A stretch of DNA of 64,000 nt from Isoetes taiwanensis (lineage: Eukaryota; Streptophyta; Lycopodiopsida; Isoetales; Isoetaceae), in assembly GCA_021234155.1 (NCBI GenBank), contig JAJEKV010000027.1, forward strand, positions 5,702,623 to 5,766,622, read 5' to 3'. Made by a program: the position numbers and the translations under genes. Below are positions 44,173 through 54,500 of the stretch, in pieces. Numbering within the stretch: the first letter of the stretch is position 1; the number at the start of each line of letters is the position of its first letter. The notes below the pieces were generated by a model. The model ran no database searches. It was given only the letters and a program-made list of their open reading frames with translations, and was not told the DNA's origin.

Positions 44173-45412
44173 GGGTACCTTCGCACCAACCGTTATTTTA
44201 GGATTGGGTTAAGGTTTTAGCAGTTTCTAGGTTCACACCACAAGTTAGGTTAGTGTTCCGTTTAGTTATATAATTAGTATTCCGTTAATTTTATTAACCT
44301 AAAATTCCTAACCCAAACACCCTTCAGACCACTTTAAGTTAAGTTACAAAATTTAACGTAAAGTTAACCCAAAATAAAAAATGAACTAAAACTTAAAGTG
44401 ACCTCTGTAGGTCACTTTAAATGCTGCTTATCTGAGCTCGAACACGGCGGCGGGCTGGTATCCGAGCTCGAACACTGGCGGGCGATTTGGTTGCGGTGGT
44501 CGTGATCACGGAGAAATGGGTCGCGTAGGCTTAATTGCAATCAGGTCAGCCAGTGTCTTCGAAGCTCGTGATGTATTGAAATTGTAAACTTTGAATCTAT
44601 TGAACCTATGGGATGGAAAGGCCAGAGGTGTTTGATGTGTCTGAGATGGTTTATTGAATTGTCACGTAAACCAAAAGTCCAATAGATGATAGAGTAGTAT
44701 TTGTTAGATTGATCAAGAACCCTTTTGGAATCAACACTCGGAATCATGGTGGGTTTAGCTTTGCATTATAGAAAAGCTTAGCTTCTAAACAATGACAGGG
44801 ATATAATAAATAAGAACAGAAGAATCCATGGAAAAAAAGCCCCAAGAAAATGGCCAAAATTATCTCTAGAGAACGATTTGTGTGACGAAAACCCCTAAAT
44901 CCGGCATAAAAAAAATCCATTTTTGAACGAGGTAAAAGATGTGCCCATTATCTTTGAATCTACATTGAGATGGTCGCAGGAGCACATGAATTTAAGAGTT
45001 TGAGCGGTGTGGGGATGTTTAAGGCATGTGTTTTAAATAAATTGAACTGAGCAATGAATCAAGGAAGGATTAAAAGGACAACGACCACCTTTGTTCACCT
45101 AGGTTTGCACCCTAGGGGCTATTTCATATCTCCATTCCGGATGTAATTGCATATGATTAACGGATCTGTTACTTGTTTAGTAATTCATCATGATAAGGGA
45201 TGTAGAATGGATTAGTTAACAAATGCGAGGCTATATAAAATGCTTATGCCAAATGCTTATTGCATCTTAAGTTTTGAAAGTTTTATGCCAACACACTACC
45301 CTCTCCTTTCCTTTTCTCAAAGCTTCTGAATTAGTCTTTGCAATCCAAACCCTTTGCAATAATTTCGATTTAGAAATTTGCTGGAGGAAATCTAAAAATG
45401 ATAGGAGCTAAC

Positions 45413-45793
45413 TCAGTGATGTAAGTGGAAAATGGAAATGCTTACCTTTACATTATTTGTTGCACTCCAAATTGACAAAGCTATGGGGTGTTCATGCAGG
45501 TCTGCATATGCCTTGCATCCACAAGGAAATTTCATGGCTGCAACAACTTCTATTGTGGCTATAATGTGAGGACAATATTTGGGTTCCAATAGCTTGATGT
45601 TATTACGGGCTGTAGCAATTTTTGATGAACCTACGTCAGTTATATTTGGACAGTTGTTGAGTAAAATTTCCCTCATACAGTAACATATCATTTGTAATTT
45701 TCTATATTGTATGATCTTCCCGATGCTTGAACAGTTTTGCAAATCGAGCTTCTCTAAAATGTTGCAATGAGGAAAAAGCAATGATATTCCCAT
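45413..45793 (-). pseudogene. F-box/LRR-type protein fragment
   Basis: An open minus-strand frame shows Cys-containing leucine-rich repeats of the FBL/COI1 type: LEKLDLQNCSSIGKI, then REILLNNCPNITDVG, then IKLLEPKYCPHI. Such proteins serve as substrate receptors of SCF ubiquitin ligases. There is no F-box and no start codon in good context. It lies within the TIR element, so it is probably a captured fragment. Confidence 0.5.
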
Positions 45794-46439
45794 CTATAAG
45801 ATGTGTACACCATTCCAAATGCAAGTTCTTGATTGAATGGCTACATCTTATAGCAATCAATCATATGGTCGTCATAAATTACATCCAAGTGCCTGACATT
45901 ATTTTCAATCATATGGTCGTCATAAATTCGGTCAAAACTCTTATGATGGCACCATTTTAATCCATTCTGTCGTATATTATGAATGCCATGATGATACATC
46001 ATGACATGGCTGGCATATTGTCTTTTTTATTTTCGGCTTGAGATCTAGATGCCTCTCTAGATATCGAATCTCTCATGTGATTTTTCGATCGCCACCTTCA
46101 TTCTCATTACCAATACGTAGGAGGACGGTGACCACCTATTAAAGACTACTTCGATTTATGATTCACCTTGCTATATGATTTAGAGGAACTGGATGTTGTA
46201 GATATGATTTACACTTATCTTTGAGATATGCTATATGATAGATATCTTTGATGAGATAGATAGAGGAGCCGGATCTTTGCAAGATATGCTATATGATTCA
46301 CTTTGCTATATGATTTAGAGGGGAGCCGGGCTGCTGCAGATATTGACTGAATTGGTCCCTTCACATGCATCCGCCTCAAGATTTACGTATGATGCTATAA
46401 ATGGTCCATAGCTCAATTAATCTTTACCAATTCCCCTCC

Positions 46440-46565
46440 AGTTTGCCTCCAAGGTTTCTTTCTTATATTACATTGAGTGCTTCTATTTGCAAAGTATTAC
46501 AAGCTTTCAAAGGTTTCATTAGGTCAAACAGTATTACATTGAGTGCTTCTATTTGCAAAAGCATT
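46440..46565. repeat. short direct repeats
   Basis: A TATTACATTGAGTGCTTC...TTTGCAAA unit occurs at about 46466 and 46529. Nearby, CAATCATATGGTCGTCATAA occurs twice (near 45857 and 45907), and GCTATATGATTTAGAGG-like units recur at 46170-46330. All lie inside the TIR element. Confidence 0.7.
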
Positions 46566-46994
46566 TGGGTTAGAGACGAATTTGATTATGGGGCTGAGCT
46601 GATGATAAACTAAGGACTGACTGATGTATGAAAGGTTCAAAAACTGGATGATAGATGACATTTAAAAGAAAGGTTGAAAGACCAGACATTTTGCTAAATG
46701 ATTGGGAAATTTCACCTAACAGAGCATACCCTATAATTGGTGTTTGTAGTCTAATAGGTTCCAAAATGTAGCATCGAAAAAGATTGGAATATCGGGCGGA
46801 TGATGATGGGTTGCAACTGGCCCTGCTATCTTGTGTGGTTATATTTTGCTCTTCTAAACAGGATGCTCAAATTTTTCTTCCTCTAGATTGGGCAGATCAG
46901 GTTGAATGTTAAAGGGCATGGCTAGTCTATAATTCATAATTTGGTAAAGCTCTTCCGGTCTCTTCCGACTCTTTGCTGACGGGGTTTCTAGCAT

Positions 46995-47340
46995 TTAAAT
47001 GGTGCGAGGTTTACGCAATGCGGTGAACTTGGAGAAGCTAAGGCACTTTTAAGATCGAAATGAAAAAATTTGGATTATCCCCCGGCCTTGTGACCCTAAA
47101 CACTTTTCTTCATGGCCTTTGTAGGGTAGGGGATTTATCATCTACATTGGATTTCTTCCACCAAATCTCGAGCATTCTCGAGTGTGATGTTATAACCTAT
47201 AGTACTCTCATAGGCGGTTTATGTAAAAGCGGGTAAAATAGATGATGTACATTCCTTCGTTCATACGCAAAAGATGGTTGAGAAGGGATGCGTACCTAAT
47301 GTGGTTATATATAGCACCCTCGGTGGATGGTCTTTGCAAT
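46995..47340 (+). pseudogene. P-class PPR gene fragment
   Basis: The + strand has two or three 35-residue P-type repeats: GLSPGLVTLNTFLHGLCRVG, then ECDVITYSTLIGGLCKSG, and after a frameshift KGCVPNVVIYSTL. The stop just after CKSG (TAA) and the frame changes show it is dead. It differs in class from the PLS gene at 7.7 kb, so it is an independent capture. Confidence 0.75.
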
Positions 47341-47996
47341 CTTTGAAGAAGCTCACATTAATGGAATTAATCTCCTTCCTAAGTTTTCTATATGTCCTTT
47401 GAATAAAATGCATGGTTTTCTTTAACGATAAGCTTTGAATCCAATGATAAGCTTTGAATAACAAGTTGATTATGTAGTGTTTTAATGAGATGGAATATAT
47501 GATCAACAAGTGCATGATATCATGATGGTTATGAGTTCATATATTAATTTGTTCATGGCACAAGAAGAGGACAATTGTTTGAAGCACTTAATAGAAAACA
47601 AAAATAAAACTTAACGGAGGTATGTGCGAAGGTATTGCCGTTAGCATTAAGTTAAAAAAAAAAAAATAACCTAATGGACGAATGTGCGAAGGCATTGCCG
47701 TTAGCCTTAAGTTAGACTAACTTAATAGGCACCTATGCGAAGAAATTGCCGTTAGCATTAAGTTAGCACTAACTTAACTAAGGCAAGTGCGAACACATTT
47801 TTATTTTATTGTTAAGTTAAAAAAAAATAATCTAACTTGTTCTAGTCTGAAAGGATTTAACTAGTTTCTGTTAGGTTAAAGTCTTAACGGAAAGTTAACT
47901 TAGTCTTGGTGCGAATACAAGAGTCTCTTATAAGTTTAACTGGCAGTTAAAAAAAATTAACTTATTCCTAACTTAACGGCAGGTGCGAAGGTACCC

Positions 47997-47999
47997 TTA
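47997..47999. repeat. TTA target-site duplication, right copy
   Basis: The partner of 44170-44172. Confidence 0.75.
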
Positions 48000-48553
48000 G
48001 CATTACTATTCTACCAACCTTCAGTGTTAATTCATGTGGAGGCATGCCGGTTGGGATCTGTGCGTTCAAGAACTCAGTAGGATAGACACTTGCATCCTGA
48101 TCATCAATGACATGATCTGCACTTTTATATATTCCAGTGTATCCAGGCAATAGGGCAGTCACCCTCCTAATAATCTCATCATCAGCATTCAATGGTGTGA
48201 GAATTGCTCATCGTGTCCAAAACTCAATATCTGGGTGGTGACCTAGAATGTCACAAAAGATTGCTTTGATCAAGCCATCCAAGTCATTTGATAGCAGACA
48301 CATTTCTTCATGTAAGCATATGATATCATGGCCAATGTGATCATATGTTGGCTCCCGGCCATCCCCAATCTGCAACAGATAGATACTCAGCAAAGGACTT
48401 TTCTTCCTCCCAACCATGTCCCTGTAAACTCATGACCCGCATATTCATTTTGAGTATATGCAGATGAAAATGGTCCCATGTGTATGAATTATTCAAGCAT
48501 GCATCCACAATTTGTGCACAACCACCGTGTAACACAATTGGCAGAACTTGCCA
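48000..48553 (-). pseudogene. Helitron RepHel helicase, middle segment
   Basis: The minus strand shows, in order, QVLPIVLHGG, DACLNNSYTWDHF, KMNMRV, YLLQIGDGREPTYD, ADDEIIRRVTALLPG, YKSADHVIDD, VYPTEFLNAQIPTGMPPHEL and KVGRIVML. This is the pattern of plant Helitron helicases between the Walker B region and motif V. A TGA (near 48205) and at least one frameshift near 48400 break it. Homology ends abruptly at 48553, so the N-terminal Rep nuclease is absent from the window. Confidence 0.85.
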
Positions 48554-48982
48554 AATATCTATAAATTAATTGTATTTTATAATCATGAGTTATCTCCTTG
48601 TAATAGTCAATGGCTTAAGACATGGCAAAATTAGAGCCCCCTTACTACGGCATCTAGATAGGGTGGAGCAATGTTGGGGAACTCTTAAACCCGACCATAA
48701 ATCTCTTAAAGTTTTCCTACATAATCGGATTTTTCAAGTTTCTACACGAAAATTTATAGCTTTTTTAGAGAAAAGGGAGAAACTACAAAATACTCTTCTG
48801 TTTTGATGAATTTCATGACATACCTCTGAGTCTTGATACCTCTAAGGAACTCCATATCTGATCTGGTTAAGTGGTTGTCTTGGCCATTTATATGTAATGC
48901 ATACCAGGCTTTACTATTGTACATTGATAAATTACAAGAAGAAGAATGTCTATATTTCCAAGAAAACCATACATACTTTGCT

Positions 48983-51900
48983 CTAGCTTGTTCGAGCAAT
49001 ATTCCCACTATACTTGTTTGTTCTAGATCCCATGCTAGCCTGTTTTAGAAGCTTTTGAAATTCGTGTAAGCTGATCTTCCCATCTCCATCAGCATCAGCT
49101 TCATCCATTATGGGCTGCAATGATCCTTTTACTCCGGTATGCTAAAATAGGAAGACAATGATTAGAAGATATTGGTTAGGTTCGCCACTATCTTGCAATA
49201 TAGCTAGTTTTACTAAGGACCACCTAGTTACTAAAAACGAACCAGCACCTGTTTCAGTTCTTCAAATGTGATGTACCCATCCTTATCAGAGTCAAATTTT
49301 TCAAAGGCTTCTTTCGTGATCCTTTGCCATTTCTCAGAGTCCACCTCCTGAAGCTGGCGTACATGTAGTGCTCCAGCAACAAACTCCTCAAAATCCACAA
49401 ATCCATCTTCGTTATCATCCATCTGTGAATGAGAAACAGGCAATAAGTTCATACTTTCAAAAGAGCAATTGCCATATGCCAGGGCAGTGTTCTGAAAACA
49501 AGGTTCAGATGATGAAAGGTGACAAAGTATTCTTAACATTGTTGACATTCATACCGCTTGAAGGATTGCAACTACAGTTGTCTCCTTGAGCGCCCACGGT
49601 CTGTCTTTTTCTAGTGCCTGCGTTCACAATGGGTTAAAATGTCTTATTCCTTGACACACATTAAAGGGAGGAGGACTAATTCACCTGTTTTATTTCTTCA
49701 AATGTTATAGTTCCACTTCGATCAAGGTCGATTGCATTAAATTGGTCTCTCAAATAGGTAATTTCGTCTTGCTGCAGTGTCGCCGCCAAGGCCTTTGAAA
49801 GAAGAGGAAAACAAACTCAAAACTCCAGCCATGTACCTTTAGTATGATGATGGAATCAACAGATGTAACAGTATGTGGTTCCCATTTTCCTATATACTAT
49901 CACTCATGACAATTTACTTCAATGCCAAGGGAAACTGTCAAGTGTGATGGTATAACTATTACTTGATTTACAGTGGCAACCTATGGGTATGGATTCTGTT
50001 TATGCTAGAAAAGGCAATATTTTAGGTCGGTTACTGTCAAAGTCAAATTTAAACTCAGCCAGCGTTGCAGAAGTTAGTGTCAATTAGTTGCTAAATTAAT
50101 GGGATATTTCACAGGGCAAAGCAAGACCCTGGTCATAAATACAAATTTCATCTTTTTTGTTTATTTGAGCATTCTTCGTGGTTTCTGCGTATCTACTTTC
50201 TTGTCTGGATCTCTTTACATTATTGGCAAAGCATACCTTCTCTATCCTGAACATTTAGATTGAACACATATGTATATCAGGGACAAGCGACTTGAAAGAT
50301 ATTTATGCGGTTTGGTTCTCTATTTTATAAAAATCACATTCATTTTGTCATAGAGATGCATTCCTATTCAACATGGCATATCTACTCACACGATACGCCA
50401 TCTTCTTTAGACGGCTGTACTTCACAAATTCCCTTATGTTAGAGAGAGCAGAAATATCGAGTGGTATATCTGATGCAGACCCTCCTTCCCGCACCCATGG
50501 ATGTGCTGTAACGTATAATTGTTCACATGGCATTAGAGCAAATCACGGAAATGAGAAAATAAACTGTAAGTTGATAAAGCTGACAGAAAGAAAACCTTTA
50601 CTGACAATGCAATACTTTGCAACATGCACTTGTTTCACTTCAACACCCAATGTATAATCTATCAATAAACGAATACCTACATAAGGCTTGAGCAGCAGTG
50701 GGCCTCGAATGGGGATTTTTAAGAAGCAACTTTGTTACAAAATCTTTGGCATCAGAGCTGATAGATGACCAAATACTCTCTCGAAAATCGGGTTTCTTTT
50801 TAAGGACCTGGTCAAGCACACATTAATAAGCAAATAACGAGCCTTAGAAATACAAGATTATCAACAAAACCAATTGCATGCAAAGTTTCTGCTCTTGGAC
50901 TCAAATAGACCATCATAGATAAAAGTTTGCACGCAAATCCCTGATCTGTCTTATGCGTACATGAGATTGACCCCAAAGCTACATTCATAATACCACAACG
51001 GGGAACAGATAAAACAGAAAAGGTATCATTTTGAATTATTTTTGCTGCAGGGGACAAATCAGTTTGTCTGCTGAGTCCAAGAATAGAAAAGAATATGGAT
51101 GACCTAAAACAACTAAGGTCAATTAAAGGTATTAAAACTACCACCTCTTTAAAAATTCCAGATTGAGTCTTGTCAGAAAATGGACGCTTCCCGCATAGCA
51201 GTATGTATGTTATGACACCAATACTCCAGACATCAGATTCAGGCCCTGATCTCCTTTTCAAAACTTCTGGAGCAACATAATATGCACTGCCAACAATATC
51301 ACGAAACCGCTTGCCTGCAAATAATTGAGAAACCATTGTTAGATACTTTTCAAGGAATCAAACAAGATTGCACAGCTAAAGCTAATTGGACGAGATATGG
51401 GCGCCCTTTCTCCATTATTTCATAGTGAACAAGATGTACTAGCTTCAGACATTCAGTTGTTTACACATTCCTTTGCATACAAAACGGGCTTCTCATAATA
51501 CAAGTTAATCGTTTTCAAATGCTGTCTCAGGTAACAGCAAGGGCAAGAACTGTATCTACGAAATAATCTGTTGCCAGACATGATGGCAACTTACAGTTCG
51601 CTGGTGAATCTCATCCTAAAAATTTGAATTGGATCTCAGAAAGTACCAGATATGTTGTTTGCCTATTTTGATATCCTCCTGGCTATGCTTTTCCTAGTGA
51701 CAATACTGGGGCAACATCTGCCCTGAAGTTGAGAATTCCCTATGCCACTATGCTGCCTATAGGGTCTACCTACCCATGTAAGAGTTTTCCCATTTTACAT
51801 CAGTTCTATACCAAAGAAGAGGAAAAGGAAGGGGCACTAACCTGGCCTTATAAAATCGGATAGACCAAAGTCCGTTGCTATAAGTCGTGAGTCTGGATCC

Positions 51901-53817
51901 TGTGACTTGAAAAGGAAGTTCTACAAAAGCACAGCAAAGGGCAAGGATGCAGCTAAAGTCCACCAACATCAAAATAAGAACTTTACATTACCTCTGGCTT
52001 TAGATCACGATGTACCACACCATTAAGATGGCAGCGAGCAACAACCTTTAACATTTGTCTGACAATGATTGCAGCATCTCTCTCACTATAACGGTTCTTT
52101 TTCCTGGGGAGAAAAAGCAAGCATACATTAGAGCGCCACCACTTAACAATAAATCAGGCTTGTCACACTCACTGTGCAAGAATCCTGTCAAGCAGCTCTC
52201 CACCTTCACAAAGCCTGCAATAGCTATATCTATAAGACTTCATTCAATAATTATCTAAAACCGATAGCAAATGAGAATGCTTCTCCTAAAACCCTGAAAC
52301 TTGAAAAATATTAGGCATGTTTTGAACATTTTGCCAACAATTTCAAGTAACTTTTACCAGTCTTCTAATTACTATCAGCAAAATAATATTTATAATTCAA
52401 CTCATAAGAGAATTCAGCTAGGATTGTTATAACTATATAAAGATCTTAGGTATCTTAGCCTTTACCAATGTAGGAGAACCAAAAAGTCGCAGGCATGAAT
52501 TGACCACCCTTTGTATTACATGAACGACCAAAGTTCCTATAGTAACGCCACAAGCCACTGCTTAAGGGTATTTTTGCAATGAACTGTTTAAATTGTCAGC
52601 ATTAATCCAGAGTTGTCTTAAATATGGAGATGCATATACAAGAAGCCCAGATTTCGACCTTTTAATTGGAACTGCATACAACTGCCGGCTGAACCCAACT
52701 TCATGTATCATCATATTCTATCCTCTGGCCAACAATAAGTATATGTTTATTAATGGGCACACAATTAGAACGTGTCCATTACAGGTTTTGCGAGGTGTTG
52801 AAGTAACTATATCCTGATCTCCCACGGTACCAAGCTTTGATGCTGGCAACATATATTGCTGCTAGACTGGACAGTTAATGCGAGCTAATGGATGCCCAGC
52901 CATGACATATAGATCCAAATTCAGCAGTGACTCGTTGAATTCGTCCCACAACAATAGATTATATGATACACTAATATTTGTCTTAACAACAGTTCTAAGT
53001 TCCTTAAACATTAGAGAGAAAAGGCTTACTCCATCACTATATATACATGATTATCATCTTCGAACGACGCGATAAATGATACCACATTCTCATGTCCTGT
53101 AAGAAGCTTTAAGATCTTAACTTCTCTTCTCACATCTTCAATAGCCGCAGGTAGAAGCATCTGCAGTAAAAAATGTTATTGATCAACGCAATTGAATTGT
53201 TCATCATTACCTTTTCCTTCCATCACAAGTATGAAATGAACTACGCCTAATTGTCTAGAGCTCAGTTTAACCTACATGACTTTACAATGTACAATAACAA
53301 AAAATTTCTGCAGCTGTTTTTCATGCACTATAGGATCATTATGAAGGCTCACATTGAAGCATAAGCACACTTCAACTACCACAAAGTCATGTAAATGCAA
53401 GATATAATACTAAATTGCAGTTTAATTCTGGGCATCCTCAAACTAAAGCATACGACATTCGCAATCTGATAACAGTTACAACTTATAATTTACATATAAG
53501 TTTTAGCTATGTAATGAAAATTGATTTGCTCAGACCTTTTTCTTGTCCAACTGCTTGACTGCTACTTTCTCCCCTGATGAAACATCAGTGGCAGCATAAG
53601 TATGTCCAAATTGTCCGTGCCCAAGTAATTTTCCTAATCTATATTTACTCTTAAAATCTTTGCTGTAACCAAAATCTGTTCGCTTTCCAAGTGATTCTTT
53701 GGGCTTAAGCGGGGGAGGTCCATTGACCCCTGGCATTATTCTTGATATCTCCACGTTAGGTCCTTGCTTACATTCTTCATTTGGCTTTGCCTTTTCAGCA
53801 GAGAAGCACACTCCCAT
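48983..53817 (-). CDS. calcium-dependent protein kinase, CPK16/18/28 group
   Basis: A membrane-associated Ser/Thr kinase activated by Ca2+. Exons on the minus strand are 53817-53536, 53160-53030, 52214-52173, 52103-51992, 51920-51842, 51314-51145, 50807-50681, 50505-50390, 49792-49685, 49617-49555, 49422-49249 and 49141-48983. All introns are GT-AG and in phase, totalling 1563 nt (520 aa). MGVCFS gives Gly2 (myristoylation) and Cys4 (palmitoylation). The kinase shows GHGQFG, Lys88, HRDLKPE (183-189), DFG (206-208) and APE. An autoinhibitory junction precedes four canonical EF-hand loops at 375-386, 412-423, 454-465 and 484-495. The phrase [12 protein letters not shown] marks the CPK28 clade, whose members act in immune and developmental signalling in angiosperms. 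No lesion is visible. Confidence 0.93.
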
Positions 53818-54500
53818 GATAGAAAGAAATGAGTTTCTTCGGCTCTCTTCACAGAATTACATGTGGATTGCCTCCACCTTTATTTATTATTTGTTAATTG
53901 CTGAATCCAAGCAGAAAGCAAAGAATTATGAAGAATTTCAGCTTCCCACAAATTAAGATAGAGAATTCTTCAGAGGCAATGCAAATTGGGGAATTAAACC
54001 CACCTATCACGTTTATGATGTCACAAGACTGCTAGGTCAAGCATGCATACTATTTCTTGTGTATGATCCAGCGAAGAAGCGAGTAAGACATAGTGCCCAA
54101 ATGCAAGCAACAAAACTGTCAAAAGAACCTTCGTTGCGATGCCAGAAAGCAGGAAATGTAAGGCTCCCATCTCCGGCGAAGCTGAGAAGCCGCGGATCTG
54201 ATAGAATATGGAGGTCAAGTTGCTCGTGACCAGAACAACGGGCCCGAGTCTTGCACGTAAGTGATACCGGGACCCGGTATCGCAGATTGACAAAAGATCG
54301 TACGGTCTCTTTTTGTCATACGGATTCTTATCCAGCCATTGGTCCCTGCACCCGGTATCAGCCTCCAAAAATATGACAAAATAGGGTCCCACGTTTGTCC
54401 ATGCTTGTCAATGGTCCAGTGTCCCATAATAATGGCATATAAATAGACCACTAGGGAATCACATGATCAAACTCGTCGGCCGACACGAACAATTATATTT
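53818..54500 (-). promoter_or_regulatory. CDPK upstream region with GATACCGGG palindrome
   Basis: About 450 bases upstream of the CDPK start codon is a perfect 19-bp inverted repeat, GATACCGGG-A-CCCGGTATC (54263-54281), and a third half-site CCCGGTATC at 54351-54359. I know of no factor for it. A minus-strand ORF covering 54021-54392 is probably chance. Confidence 0.35.

Larger units (their letters stand above)
44173..47996. mobile_element. PIF/Harbinger-type TIR element (3.8 kb) carrying host gene fragments
   Basis: Perfect 15-bp terminal inverted repeats, GGGTACCTTCGCACC (44173-44187) and GGTGCGAAGGTACCC (47982-47996), are flanked by TTA. Inward, similarity of the ends continues imperfectly (CCGTTA, TTAGGA, GTTAA). 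Subterminal TGCGAAGG and CCGTTAG motifs recur, for example at 47625-47645, 47685-47705 and 47736-47755. No transposase is recognisable. Instead it holds an F-box/LRR fragment (45413-45793) and a P-class PPR fragment (46995-47340). This resembles a Pack-type nonautonomous element. It lies inside the Helitron helicase, whose frame closes up when the element and one TTA are removed. The superfamily assignment rests on TSD and TIR only. Confidence 0.75.

Noticed and set aside
54021-54392. 123-codon minus-strand ORF upstream of the CDPK gene
   Set aside because: It overlaps the palindromic promoter-like region, has no family resemblance and shows a mixed, hydrophobic composition typical of chance frames.
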